From contig JAEZHS010000382.1 in assembly GCA_023436825.1 (NCBI GenBank), positions 1 through 11,464 on the forward strand: a stretch of 11,464 nt of DNA, read 5' to 3'. Below, piece by piece: positions 1 through 6,876 of this stretch. Every line of letters starts with the position of its first letter. The stretch's first letter is position 1. The notes beneath the pieces are model-generated. The model did no database searches. It had not been told where the DNA came from and saw only the letters and a program-made list of their open reading frames with translations. A program made the position numbers and the translations under genes. The stretch comes from Pseudomonadota bacterium. GTDB lineage: Bacteria; Pseudomonadota; Alphaproteobacteria; Reyranellales; Reyranellaceae.

Positions 1-2496
1 GCCCAGCAGTACCAGCTCACCATCAAGACCCAGGGCCGCCTGACGCGGCCCGACCAGTTCGACAACATCGTGATCCGCGCCAATCCCGACGGCTCGGTCG
101 TGCGCGTCAGGGACGTCGCCCGCGCCGATCTCGGCGCCAAGAGTCAGGAGCGTTACAGCCGCTTCAACGGTGCGCCGTCGGCGACGATCGGCATCTTCCA
201 GTCGCCCGGCGCCAACGCCGTCGACGTCGCGGCCAACGTCCGCAAGGTCATGGACGAGCTGAAGCAGCGCTTCCCCGACGATCTCGAATACCAGGTGTTC
301 TGGGATTCCACGGTGTTCGTGACCTCGACCATCGACGAGGTCGTCCACACGCTGGTCATCGCCTTCGTGCTGGTGGCGATCGTCGTCTTCCTGTTCCTGG
401 GCAAGCTGCGCACCACACTCATCCCTCTGGTCGCCGTGCCGGTGTCCATCATCGGCGCCTTCGCGGTCATGCTGCTGATCGGCTACTCGGCCAACACCGT
501 CTCGCTGCTCGCCCTGGTGCTGGCCATCGGCATCGTGGTCGACGACGCCATCGTGGTCATCGAGAACGTCGAGCGCGTGATCGAGGAAAACCCCGACCTC
601 ACCGTTCCCGAGGCGACCAAGAAAGCGATGGGCGAGATCACCGCGCCAATCATCGCCATCACCCTGGTACTCCTGTCGGTGTTCGTGCCGGTCGCCTTCA
701 TCCCCGGCGTCAGCGGCCAGCTCTTCCGCCAGTTCGCCGTGGCGGTGTCGGTCGCCATGCTGATCTCGGCGGTCAACGCTCTCAGCCTGAGCCCGGCCTT
801 GTGTGCCGTGCTGCTGAAGCGCGGCGACCATCAGCGGCGCGGGCCGCTGCAGCGGGTGATGGCGCACGTGCTCGGCGCGATCGACTGGGTGCGCGACGGC
901 TATGTCGCCATCGTCCGCCGCCTGGTGCGGCTCGCGATCTTCGGCGTCGTCGCGGTCGCGGTGTGTGGCGCGGCGGCCTATGGCGTGCTGCGGATCGCGC
1001 CGCAGGGCTTCCTGCCGACCGAGGACCAGGGCGCCTTCTTCGTCGCCATGCGCCTGCCCGAGGGCGCTTCGCTCAACCGTACCGCCGACCTGGTCAAGCA
1101 GGTCGAGGACATGATCCGGCCGGTCCCCGGCGTGCAGGGCGTCGTGTCGGTCGTCGGCCTGAACTTCATCGACTACGTCGTGTCGTCCAACAGCGCCTTC
1201 TTCGTGGTGCGCCTGAAGCCCTACGAGCAGCGCACCGATCGCAGCCAATCGGCCGACGCCATCATCGCCGACCTGCGACCCAAGCTCGCCGCCGTCCAGG
1301 GCGCCATCGCCTTCCCCTTCAACCTGCCGCCGATCCTGGGCCTGGGCAGTACCGGTGGCTTCCAGTACGTGCTGCAGGCCCTGCAGGGCCAGTCGCCGAC
1401 CGATCTCGCTGCCGTGACGCGCGCCATGATCGTGGCGGCCAACCAGCAGCCCGAGCTCGCCGGCGTCTTCACCACCTTCGCCGCCGACACCCCGCAGGTC
1501 TTCCTCGATATCGACCGCGACAAGGCCCAGGTGCTGGGCGTCAAGGTGAGCGACGTCTTCACCGCCCTGCAGGCGAGCCTGGGCGGCTACTACGTCAACG
1601 ACTTCAACCTGTTCGGCCGCACCTGGCAGGTGAACATCGAATCGGAGGACCGCTTCCGCGACGCCATCGACGACATCTATCGCGTCTATGTGCGCAACGC
1701 CGCCGGCGCCATGGTGCCGGTGCGCTCGCTGGCCACCGCCAAGCTGGTGCTCGGGCCGCAGGTGGTGATCCGCTACAACGGCTTCCGCGCCGCCGTCATC
1801 AACGGCGCGCCCAAGCCCGGCTTCAGCTCCGGGCAGGCGCTCGCCGCCATGGAGCGATTGTCGGCGACGACGCTGCCGGCCGGCTACGGCTTCGAATGGA
1901 CGGCGGTGGCGCTGCAGGAGAAGACCGCGGCCGGCCAGACCGGCATCGTGCTGGGGCTCGCCATCCTGTTCGCCTATCTCTTCCTGGTGGCGCTGTACGA
2001 GAGCTGGAACATCCCGCTGCCCGTGCTGATGTCGGTCACCGTCGGCGTGCTGGGCGCCATCGTCTTCGTGTGGTGGCTGGGGCTCGCCTTCGATGTCTAT
2101 GCCCAGATCGGCCTGGTCGTGCTGGTGGCGCTCGCCGCCAAGAACGGCATCTTGATCGTCGAGTTCGCCGTCGAGCAGCGGCGACACGGCCGCGAATTGC
2201 TGGACTCGGCGGTCGAGGGCGCACGGCTGCGCTTCCGGCCGGTGATCATGACCAGCTTCGCCTTCATCCTGGGCCTGCTGCCGCTGGTGATCGCCGAAGG
2301 CGCCGGCGCCGCCAGCCGCCGCGCCGTGGGCACGCCCGTGTTCGGCGGCATGCTCGCGGCCGCCATATTCGGCATCTTCGTCATCCCGATGCTGTACGTC
2401 GTGTTCCAGCGGATGCGGGAGTGGACGGCTCAGGAGAGGGCGAGACGTGACTCCAGCGCCGCTGCATCGCCAGCCGGCAGGACCTCGGCGGACTGA
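1..2496 (+). CDS. RND multidrug efflux permease, HAE1/AcrB-like (5' partial)
   Basis: Inner-membrane proton-driven pump of the AcrB/MexB (HAE1) family, which exports drugs and other amphiphiles with a periplasmic adaptor and an outer-membrane channel. The reading frame is open from base 1, so the true start lies upstream; 831 residues are present and roughly 225 N-terminal residues are missing compared with AcrB (about 1050). Visible hallmarks are the TM4 proton-relay pair in [14 protein letters not shown] (Asp codons at 541-546), the TM10 lysine in [11 protein letters not shown] (Lys codon at 2140-2142) and the [12 protein letters not shown] segment carrying the conserved arginine region. 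Between them is the second large periplasmic loop, with an [12 protein letters not shown] start typical of the family. The protein ends in a short polar tail rich in Ala, Arg and Ser. A periplasmic adaptor gene would be expected just upstream, outside the window. Substrate cannot be deduced. The last 67 bp overlap the convergent TPR gene. Family assignment is very secure. Confidence 0.96.
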   Translation, partial: AQQYQLTIKTQGRLTRPDQFDNIVIRANPDGSVVRVRDVARADLGAKSQERYSRFNGAPSATIGIFQSPGANAVDVAANVRKVMDELKQRFPDDLEYQVFWDSTVFVTSTIDEVVHTLVIAFVLVAIVVFLFLGKLRTTLIPLVAVPVSIIGAFAVMLLIGYSANTVSLLALVLAIGIVVDDAIVVIENVERVIEENPDLTVPEATKKAMGEITAPIIAITLVLLSVFVPVAFIPGVSGQLFRQFAVAVSVAMLISAVNALSLSPALCAVLLKRGDHQRRGPLQRVMAHVLGAIDWVRDGYVAIVRRLVRLAIFGVVAVAVCGAAAYGVLRIAPQGFLPTEDQGAFFVAMRLPEGASLNRTADLVKQVEDMIRPVPGVQGVVSVVGLNFIDYVVSSNSAFFVVRLKPYEQRTDRSQSADAIIADLRPKLAAVQGAIAFPFNLPPILGLGSTGGFQYVLQALQGQSPTDLAAVTRAMIVAANQQPELAGVFTTFAADTPQVFLDIDRDKAQVLGVKVSDVFTALQASLGGYYVNDFNLFGRTWQVNIESEDRFRDAIDDIYRVYVRNAAGAMVPVRSLATAKLVLGPQVVIRYNGFRAAVINGAPKPGFSSGQALAAMERLSATTLPAGYGFEWTAVALQEKTAAGQTGIVLGLAILFAYLFLVALYESWNIPLPVLMSVTVGVLGAIVFVWWLGLAFDVYAQIGLVVLVALAAKNGILIVEFAVEQRRHGRELLDSAVEGARLRFRPVIMTSFAFILGLLPLVIAEGAGAASRRAVGTPVFGGMLAAAIFGIFVIPMLYVVFQRMREWTAQERARRDSSAAASPAGRTSAD

Positions 2497-3647
2497 TACC
2501 AGGGAGAAGGTCCGGGCCGCGGCCCCCACAGCCAGTCGGCGCCGGCCGGCAGCAGGATGAATGTCGGAAGGCCGAGCCGTGCGGCGAGGTGAACCGGCCA
2601 GACGTCGTCGCCGACGACCATGCGGCACGCCGCGACCTGCTCGGGCCGGCGTTCGATATCGACGCCGGCGGGCGGCGCGCTGTCCGTGAACCAGCCGACG
2701 CGCGTCGAGGCTTGCGTCGTTGTCCGCAGTGCGCCGGGTGAGGGCAGGGCCTCGAGCGTCCAGCCGAGGAGATGCGGCAGGCTGCGCAACGGCGCCGCCG
2801 CAACGAACCCATCGAGTGCTGCGCCGCGCTGGACCGTCGGCATGTCGAGCCATTCGGCGACGCGCGGCGAGCACTGCACCATGGCGTCGACACCGCGTGC
2901 CAACATCAGCGTATCACGCAGCGCGGCGTCGCTCTCGATGTCGGCCTGCTCGGGATAGATCAGCAGCCGGCCCGTCACAGGCTCGCCCTGCCACTGCGGC
3001 AGGCCAGGCGCATAACGTTCGCCCGGCAGCTCGAGTCGCGCTTCATGGTCCAGGAGGCCGCGCAGCCAGTCGCCCTGGCGCAGCAGCAGGTCGCCGCGGC
3101 GCAGGCGCAGATGCGGATCGTTGGGGCGGCTGGTCAGCGCCATCTCGAGATCGGTCAAGGCGCCGATCCAGTCGCCGCGCGCGGCGAGCAGGTTGGCGCG
3201 CGCCGACAGCGACGGCATCAGGCGATGGTCGATCGACAGGGCTTCGTTGTAGGCCTGTTCGGCATCGTCGAGGCGGCCCAGGGCTTCGAGCGCGCGGCCT
3301 TTGTTGTGGGCGATGGCGGCATCACCGGGCTTCAGACGATGGGCGCGGTCGAGGGCTGCGAGCGCCGCCGTGTGCTCGCCCAGCACCGACAGGCAGCCGG
3401 CCAGGTTGACCTGGGCCGCGACCTCCTTGGGCAGGAACTTGGCGGCGCGCTCCAGCGGCTCGCGCGCCTCGGCGAAGCGGCCGAGCTTCAAGCGGGCCTG
3501 ACCCAGGAGGTGCAGCGCCTGTCCGGAGTTGGGCCGCGCCTCGACGACCTGCGCCAGCAACGGCTCGGCGCCGGTGAAGTCGCCGGCGGCGGCGCGCTGC
3601 ACGGCGTCGCGCGCCAGCGTCTGGATCTGGAGGTCGGAGAGAGCCAT
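2430..3647 (-). CDS. TPR protein with degenerate glycosyltransferase-9/41-like C-terminal domain
   Basis: 405 residues from the ATG at 3647; a GTG at 3665 in the same frame would add six residues, but the ATG begins a normal MALSDLQIQ sequence and is preferred. Residues about 10-205 form at least five TPR-type helix pairs (for example [38 protein letters not shown]). Residues 195-405 follow the layout of the common TPR-glycosyltransferase fusion: a HEARLELP segment, [18 protein letters not shown] (usually P-W-G ... EQGxGD), then [17 protein letters not shown] and [12 protein letters not shown] ... SPWY, which match the family's DTAVAHLAGALG and LLP-DWRW-SPWYP motifs. The EQGxGD motif is here EQADIES and the domain is short, so I infer that catalysis may be lost and the protein serves in protein or sugar binding. 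It is probably cytoplasmic, as no signal peptide is seen. Its 3' end overlaps the RND gene by 67 bp. True role unknown. Confidence 0.85.
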   Translation of the reverse strand: MALSDLQIQTLARDAVQRAAAGDFTGAEPLLAQVVEARPNSGQALHLLGQARLKLGRFAEAREPLERAAKFLPKEVAAQVNLAGCLSVLGEHTAALAALDRAHRLKPGDAAIAHNKGRALEALGRLDDAEQAYNEALSIDHRLMPSLSARANLLAARGDWIGALTDLEMALTSRPNDPHLRLRRGDLLLRQGDWLRGLLDHEARLELPGERYAPGLPQWQGEPVTGRLLIYPEQADIESDAALRDTLMLARGVDAMVQCSPRVAEWLDMPTVQRGAALDGFVAAAPLRSLPHLLGWTLEALPSPGALRTTTQASTRVGWFTDSAPPAGVDIERRPEQVAACRMVVGDDVWPVHLAARLGLPTFILLPAGADWLWGPRPGPSPWYQSAEVLPAGDAAALESRLALS

Positions 3648-3678
3648 CCGCCGAGGCTCTAGCACAGATGGTCGAGCG

Positions 3679-3704
3679 CGCCAGAACGGCTTTTGTGCCT
3701 CGGA
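3679..3704 (-). pseudogene. Possible remnant of a second DUF1127 3' end
   Basis: The 14-mer CGCCAGAACGGCTT at 3679-3692 recurs exactly at 3842-3855, within the last codons of the DUF1127 gene; over 26 bp the two stretches agree at 21 positions without gaps. On the minus strand the copy reads SEAQKPFWRA in one frame, close to the FEVNKPFWRS tail of the intact gene. This frame runs on without a stop into the TPR gene but contains no usable start codon of its own. I read it as a decayed fragment of a paralogous DUF1127 gene or a small local duplication; chance similarity is not excluded because the match is short. Confidence 0.35.
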
Positions 3705-3724
3705 ACCGAATCGGGCAATTCGAA

Positions 3725-3771
3725 AAGAAAAAGCCGGCGGTCGACAGGGAGGCTGAGGATCGACCGCCGGC
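3725..3771 (-). terminator. Rho-independent terminator of the DUF1127 gene
   Basis: Perfect 12-bp inverted repeat, GCCGGCGGTCGA at 3733-3744 and its complement at 3760-3771, with a 15-nt loop. Read on the minus strand the stem is followed directly by TTTTTCTTTTCG (complement of 3721-3732), the classic U-tract. It lies about 63 bp beyond the stop of the minus-strand DUF1127 gene and before the TPR gene, so it should separate those two transcripts. On the plus strand no T-tract follows, so it acts in one direction only. Confidence 0.85.
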
Positions 3772-3834
3772 CAGTGTCCGGAGAGGGTAGGGCCCGCGCA
3801 GGGTAAAAAAACGGGCCGGCTCCGGATTCGGGAC

Positions 3835-4038
3835 TCAACTACGCCAGAACGGCTTGTTGACCTCGAAGTTGATGTCGCTGGCGCTCAAACCGAGGTCGTG
3901 CAGGGTGCGGGAATCGAGACTGGAAAGCTCGCGCCGCTCCTTGGTGCGGCGGCGCCAGGTGGCCAGGATCTGGTTGAAAGCAGTGAAGGTGCCGGCCAGT
4001 GGTGCCTTGGAACTGTAATGAAGCGAGAGGTCGGCCAT
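3835..4038 (-). CDS. DUF1127 (YjiS-like) small protein
   Basis: 67-residue basic protein, full length for the family (PF06568). The diagnostic core is at residues 27-57: WRRRTKERRELSSLDSRTLHDLGLS followed by ASDI, with the usual RR-REL-LD-R-L-D-GLS-DI spacing, then the tail EVNKPFWRS often seen in alphaproteobacterial members. The N-terminal part (1-26) is variable and may form an amphipathic helix. The ATG at 4038 has a good ribosome site (GGGGAG about 8 nt upstream on the minus strand). Some DUF1127 proteins are stress-induced and bind RNA or affect RNA and phosphate metabolism; whether this one does is not visible. It is divergently oriented to the LysR gene with 120 bp between starts, so shared regulation is possible. 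An intrinsic terminator follows its stop codon. Confidence 0.92.
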   Translation of the reverse strand: MADLSLHYSSKAPLAGTFTAFNQILATWRRRTKERRELSSLDSRTLHDLGLSASDINFEVNKPFWRS

Positions 4039-4104
4039 GGGATTACTCCCCGAATGAAGTGGATGCCTTGATGATCGGGCATTTGGTCCGCGGGAGGCGG
4101 CTTT

Positions 4105-4120
4105 ACAAACAACCGTTTGT
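4105..4120. promoter_or_regulatory. Palindrome ACAAAC-N4-GTTTGT in the divergent DUF1127/lysR promoter region
   Basis: Perfect 6-bp arms (4105-4110 and 4115-4120) separated by AACC, in an AT-richer island between the divergent starts at 4038 and 4159. LysR-type regulators usually bind imperfect palindromes near their own divergent promoter, so this is a candidate autoregulatory operator. The left half belongs to the 12-mer TTTACAAACAAC (4102-4113), which recurs with one change at 5160-5171 upstream of the next gene. No convincing -35/-10 pair could be assigned. Confidence 0.45.
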
Positions 4121-4158
4121 CCTGTTTTGATAAGAATACCTCATGTGAAGGGACTGCG

Positions 4159-5079
4159 ATGAAGCGAACCCTGCCGCCGCTCAATGGATTGCGCGCTTTC
4201 GAAGCCGCCGCGCGCCATATGAGCTTTACCGATGCCGCCGACGAACTTTCAGTCACCCAGGCCGCGATCAGCCACCAGGTGCGCGGGCTCGAACAACGGC
4301 TTGGATTAAAATTATTCGTGCGCCGCAATCGCTCGCTGCTCCTGTCGGAAGCGGGCCAGGCCTACCTGCCGGCGGTGCGGGCCGCGTTCGATCAGCTGAA
4401 CGAGGCGACCGAGAAGCTGCTGCAGAAGGATCGCGGCGGGCATCTCACGGTGACGACGACATCGTCGTTCGCCGTGAAGTGGCTGGTGCCGCGACTGGGC
4501 GGCTTCCAGCGCACCAATCCCGAGATCGACGTGCGCATCAGCACCGGCACCGGCCTGGTCGATTTCTCCCGCGAGGATGTCGATATCGGCATCCGCTACG
4601 GTCGCGGCCATTGGCCGTCGCTCACCGCCGAGCGATTGATGAGCGAGGACATCATGCCGGTCTGTGCGCCCTCGCTGGTCAAGGGGCCGAATGGCTTGAA
4701 GAAGCCGGGCGATCTCAAGCGGTTCACGCTCCTGCATATCGGCCCGTTTCCCGACGACTGGCAGATCTGGCTGACGGCCGCCGGGGTCAAGGGTGTCGAT
4801 TCCACGCGCGGTACGTCCTTCGATTTTTCTCTCGCGGCCTACCAGGCGGCGATGGACGGGCTCGGCGTGGCGCTCGGCCGTGCCGCCCTGGTGGCACCCG
4901 ACCTCAAGGCCGGCCGCCTGGTCGTGCCCTTCGAGTTCAAGATGTCGTCCGATGCCGCCTACTACCTTGTCTATCCGCCCGAGGCGATCCGGCGCCGCAA
5001 GATCAAGGCCTTCCGCGACTGGATCGTCTCGCTCGCCGAAGTGAAGCAGGAACAGCCACCGCAGCCGCGTGCGGCTTAG
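4159..5079 (+). CDS. LysR-family transcriptional regulator, GcvA-like
   Basis: 306 residues, the usual size for the family. I chose the ATG at 4159 because GAAGGGA sits about 8 nt upstream and the protein then begins MKRTLPPLNGLRAFEAAARH, the standard GcvA-type start; an upstream in-frame TTG at 4117 adds only residues unlike the family. The winged helix-turn-helix covers residues 8-65, with FTDAADELSVTQAAISHQVRGLEQRLG as helix-turn-helix and recognition helix. Residues 95-295 form the LysR substrate-binding domain, with TSSFAVKWLVPRLGGF, the GVD-like VDIGIRYGRG motif and AYQAAMDGLGVALGR, all typical of the GcvA/AmpR-like group. The effector is unknown. It diverges from the DUF1127 gene and lies upstream of the flavin monooxygenase gene, its best candidate target. 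A strong hairpin follows its stop codon. Confidence 0.95.
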   Translation: MKRTLPPLNGLRAFEAAARHMSFTDAADELSVTQAAISHQVRGLEQRLGLKLFVRRNRSLLLSEAGQAYLPAVRAAFDQLNEATEKLLQKDRGGHLTVTTTSSFAVKWLVPRLGGFQRTNPEIDVRISTGTGLVDFSREDVDIGIRYGRGHWPSLTAERLMSEDIMPVCAPSLVKGPNGLKKPGDLKRFTLLHIGPFPDDWQIWLTAAGVKGVDSTRGTSFDFSLAAYQAAMDGLGVALGRAALVAPDLKAGRLVVPFEFKMSSDAAYYLVYPPEAIRRRKIKAFRDWIVSLAEVKQEQPPQPRAA

Positions 5080-5086
5080 GTTCTCT

Positions 5087-5127
5087 CCTCATATTCCTCC
5101 CCGTAAGGACGGGGGAGGAATATGAGG
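5087..5127. repeat. Long intergenic inverted repeat behind lysR (terminator or REP-like palindrome)
   Basis: 16-bp perfect arms at 5087-5102 (CCTCATATTCCTCCCC) and 5112-5127 around the short spacer GTAAGGACG; the stem can continue inward (CGT/ACG) with one bulged G. It starts 8 bp after the lysR stop. No T-tract follows on either strand, so it is not a textbook terminator. It may stabilise or end the lysR mRNA, or be a member of a dispersed palindromic repeat family. Only a genome-wide copy count could tell. Confidence 0.6.
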
Positions 5128-5150
5128 TGATAGGCCACAAGCCTGACCTA

Positions 5151-5170
5151 TTATTTGCATTTACAAATAA
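5151..5170. promoter_or_regulatory. Operator-like palindrome TTATTTG-N6-CAAATAA upstream of the monooxygenase gene
   Basis: Perfect 7-bp arms at 5151-5157 and 5164-5170 in an AT-rich patch that stands out against the GC-rich surroundings, 43 bp before the monooxygenase start. The size and symmetry suit a dimeric winged-helix regulator. Candidates are the MarR protein encoded just downstream and the LysR protein encoded just upstream; the inner part also contains the T-N11-A pattern that LysR proteins favour. A possible -10 element (TATTAT, 5149-5154) overlaps the left arm, which would suit repression. Confidence 0.5.
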
Positions 5171-5212
5171 CGGCGAATTGGTCATCCTCGAGCCAACGAT
5201 AGAGGAAACACC

Positions 5213-6295
5213 ATGCAATTCGGCTACTTCACGCTGAGCGACAACCGCTATCCCAACAATCCGCGGCAGGCCGAGGACTTCATCAAGGACATCTACGCCG
5301 AGGCCCTGTACGCCGAGAAGATCGGTCTGAACTCGGCCTGGATCGGCGAGCACCATTTCAACCTTTTGGGCGTCAACGCTTCGCCCCTGGCGATCCTGGC
5401 GCAGCTTGCGGGCGCCACGACCAAGCTTCGGTTGGCGCCGGCCGTGACGCTGCTGCCGGTGCATCATCCGCTGCATGTCGCCGAGGAATGGGCGACGCTC
5501 GATCTCTTGTCGGGCGGCCGCGTCGACTTCGCCGCCGGCCGCGGTTACGACCGCAAGGAGTACGAGCCCTTCCAGACCTCGTTCGAGGACTCGGCCGAGC
5601 TGTTTGCCGAGGGCCTGGAGATCGTGTGGCGTGCCTGGACCGAGCCTGGCAAGTGGTCGCATAAGGGCAGGTTCTACGAGTTCAAGGACGTCGAGATCCG
5701 GCCGCGACCGGCGCAGAAGCCCTTGCGGCCCTACGTCGCCTGCTTCTCGCGGCCGTCGATGGAGCTTGCCGCCAGGAACGACTGGAACGTGATCTACGCG
5801 CCTTTCGCCGCCGCCATGGTCTACGGGTCCCTGGCCGATGCAGTCCGTGTCTACAAGGATACCTGCGAGACCACCCACAAGCGGCCGATGCGGCGAGCCA
5901 TGTGCTCCTACTTCGTGCACATCGCCTCGACGCCGGCCGAGGAGCAGTACGGCAAGGAAGCGCTGGTACGCTACTTCCAGGACGCGCTGATCGCGGCCTT
6001 CCCCTCGTCGTCCGGCGAGAAGGTGCCGCCGACCTACAAGTACTTCGTCGACATCGTGAACATCCTGCGCGACATGCGGCCGGAGAAGCTGACCGACAAG
6101 TCGATCCTGTGCGGCAGCCCGCAGCATATCGTCGACACGCTGAAGCAGGTCGAGAAGGCCGGCATCGCCGAGGTCATCCTCTACTTCAACTACGGCCAGA
6201 AGCCCCACGCCGAGGTGAAGGCGCAGATGGACCGCTTCATGCGCGAGGTGGCGCCGCACTTCGACACGCGTGATGTCATGACCGCCGCCGCGTGA
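5213..6295 (+). CDS. LLM-class flavin-dependent oxidoreductase (bacterial luciferase-like monooxygenase)
   Basis: 360 residues, a normal length for the (beta/alpha)8 luciferase-like family, which uses FMNH2 (or F420 in some branches) with O2 to oxidise organic substrates. The start MQFGYFTLSDNRY is supported by AGAGGAA about 7 nt before the ATG. Residues 40-50 contain NSAWIGEHHFN, the conserved E-H-H-F active-site strand; residues 100-112 are SGGRVDFAAGRGY, the phosphate/flavin-loop signature; the C-terminal CGSPQHIVDTL (about 303-313) is the usual LLM motif. The protein resembles the alkanal/nitrilotriacetate-type group rather than the F420-specific one, but substrate and flavin reductase partner cannot be deduced. 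It is cytoplasmic. The marR gene begins 47 bp downstream, pointing to co-transcription and feedback control. The last codons and stop lie in a perfect 31-bp tandem duplication. Confidence 0.94.
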   Translation: MQFGYFTLSDNRYPNNPRQAEDFIKDIYAEALYAEKIGLNSAWIGEHHFNLLGVNASPLAILAQLAGATTKLRLAPAVTLLPVHHPLHVAEEWATLDLLSGGRVDFAAGRGYDRKEYEPFQTSFEDSAELFAEGLEIVWRAWTEPGKWSHKGRFYEFKDVEIRPRPAQKPLRPYVACFSRPSMELAARNDWNVIYAPFAAAMVYGSLADAVRVYKDTCETTHKRPMRRAMCSYFVHIASTPAEEQYGKEALVRYFQDALIAAFPSSSGEKVPPTYKYFVDIVNILRDMRPEKLTDKSILCGSPQHIVDTLKQVEKAGIAEVILYFNYGQKPHAEVKAQMDRFMREVAPHFDTRDVMTAAA

Positions 6296-6327
6296 TACGC
6301 GTGATGTCATGACCGCCGCCGCGTGAT
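6266..6327 (+). repeat. Perfect 31-bp tandem duplication across the monooxygenase stop codon
   Basis: Bases 6266-6296 and 6297-6327 are identical, two head-to-tail copies. Each begins with ACGCGTGAT and ends with CGCGTGAT, so the 8-mer CGCGTGAT occurs three times at 31-bp spacing, which suggests slippage or short-repeat recombination. The first copy encodes the final residues DVMTAAA and the stop; the second is untranslated leader of marR, displacing its start from the upstream stop by 31 bp. Confidence 0.95.
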
Positions 6328-6342
6328 AGGCATGGCGGCCTC

Positions 6343-6777
6343 ATGGGCCCGCTCGATTCCTATCTTCCCTATCTGCTGAACCGTGCCGGCGCGCGCATCG
6401 CCGCCGCATTCAACGACGAGATGCGGCCGCTCGGCGCTACCCTGCAGATCTGGCGCGTGCTGGCGGCGCTGCGCGAGCGCGACGGCCGGCGCATGGGCGA
6501 TCTTTCCAACACGACGTCGATCGAGGTCTCGACGCTGACCCGCCTGGTCGACAACATGGAGCAGAAGGGCCTGGTGGCTCGACGGCGCGATGCGGGTGAC
6601 GCCCGCGCCATCCTGCTCCACGTCGCACCGGCCGGCCGGCGTCTCACCCAGCGCATCCTGCCGATCGCCGAGCGCTACGAGGCGGTGGCACTGGCGGGCT
6701 TCACGGACGGCGAGGCGGAAGTCTTGAGGGCCGCGCTGCGGCGGCTCTATGAGAACATGGATGGACTACAATCATGA
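6343..6777 (+). CDS. MarR-family transcriptional regulator
   Basis: 144 residues, typical for MarR dimers. Residues 1-30 form the N-terminal dimerisation helix, 35-75 the helix-turn-helix (RMGDLSNTTSIEVSTLTRLVDNMEQKGLV, with the recognition helix at about 61-74) and 79-99 the beta wing (RRRDAGDARAILLHVAPAGRR), followed by C-terminal dimerisation helices to residue 140. The family usually represses nearby genes until a small phenolic or similar ligand binds. Because it follows the flavin monooxygenase gene on the same strand with a 47-bp gap that includes a 31-bp duplication, it probably controls that operon, perhaps through the palindrome at 5151-5170. The ribosome site before the ATG at 6343 is weak, so translation may be low or coupled. 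An ATG at 6332 is out of frame. A GC-rich hairpin follows its stop immediately. Confidence 0.94.
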   Translation: MGPLDSYLPYLLNRAGARIAAAFNDEMRPLGATLQIWRVLAALRERDGRRMGDLSNTTSIEVSTLTRLVDNMEQKGLVARRRDAGDARAILLHVAPAGRRLTQRILPIAERYEAVALAGFTDGEAEVLRAALRRLYENMDGLQS

Positions 6778-6816
6778 TCTTCCGGACCGCGCGCCTCCCC
6801 GCGTGCGGCCGGAAGA
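6778..6816 (+). terminator. Hairpin directly after marR, terminator-like without T-tract
   Basis: TCTTCCGG (6778-6785) pairs with CCGGAAGA (6809-6816), and after one bulged A the stem continues as CCGC/GCGG and a further four pairs around a CTCCCC loop. It begins at the first base after the marR stop. The following sequence is GTTGAAAC, not a T-run, so it may be a weak terminator or a 3' stabiliser marking the end of the monooxygenase-marR transcript. Confidence 0.5.
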
Positions 6817-6848
6817 GTTGAAACACGCCGCCGGATGGCCGATGCTCA

Positions 6849-6865
6849 TTGCGAGCGATTCGCAA
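6849..6865. promoter_or_regulatory. Palindrome TTGCGA-N5-TCGCAA abutting the PPOX gene ribosome site
   Basis: Perfect 6-bp arms (6849-6854 and 6860-6865) around GCGAT. The right arm ends inside the AAGGAA ribosome-binding site (6864-6869) of the gene starting at 6877. It could be an operator for a dimeric regulator or, in RNA, a small hairpin that partly covers the ribosome site. Its location between the marR hairpin and the four-gene operon makes either reading plausible. Confidence 0.4.
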
Positions 6866-6876
6866 GGAACCGATCC

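Noticed and set aside
801..2450. 549-codon frame in another plus phase inside the RND gene
   Set aside because: Extremely Arg/Ala/Gly-rich translation typical of a shifted frame in GC-rich DNA; the RND reading is certain.
2772..3662. 296-codon plus-strand frame opposite the TPR gene
   Set aside because: The minus strand has clear TPR and glycosyltransferase-like motifs, whereas this frame has none.
3791..3817. Second small inverted repeat (GGCCCG/CGGGCC) with a T-run in its loop, between the DUF1127 gene and its terminator
   Set aside because: The A/T run lies in the loop rather than after the stem, and a much better terminator follows; probably not functional.
5003..6310. 435-codon open frame on the minus strand opposite the monooxygenase gene
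   Set aside because: Composition is rich in Arg, Val, His and Gly without recognisable motifs, as expected for the antisense of a high-GC gene; the plus strand encodes a clear luciferase-like enzyme.
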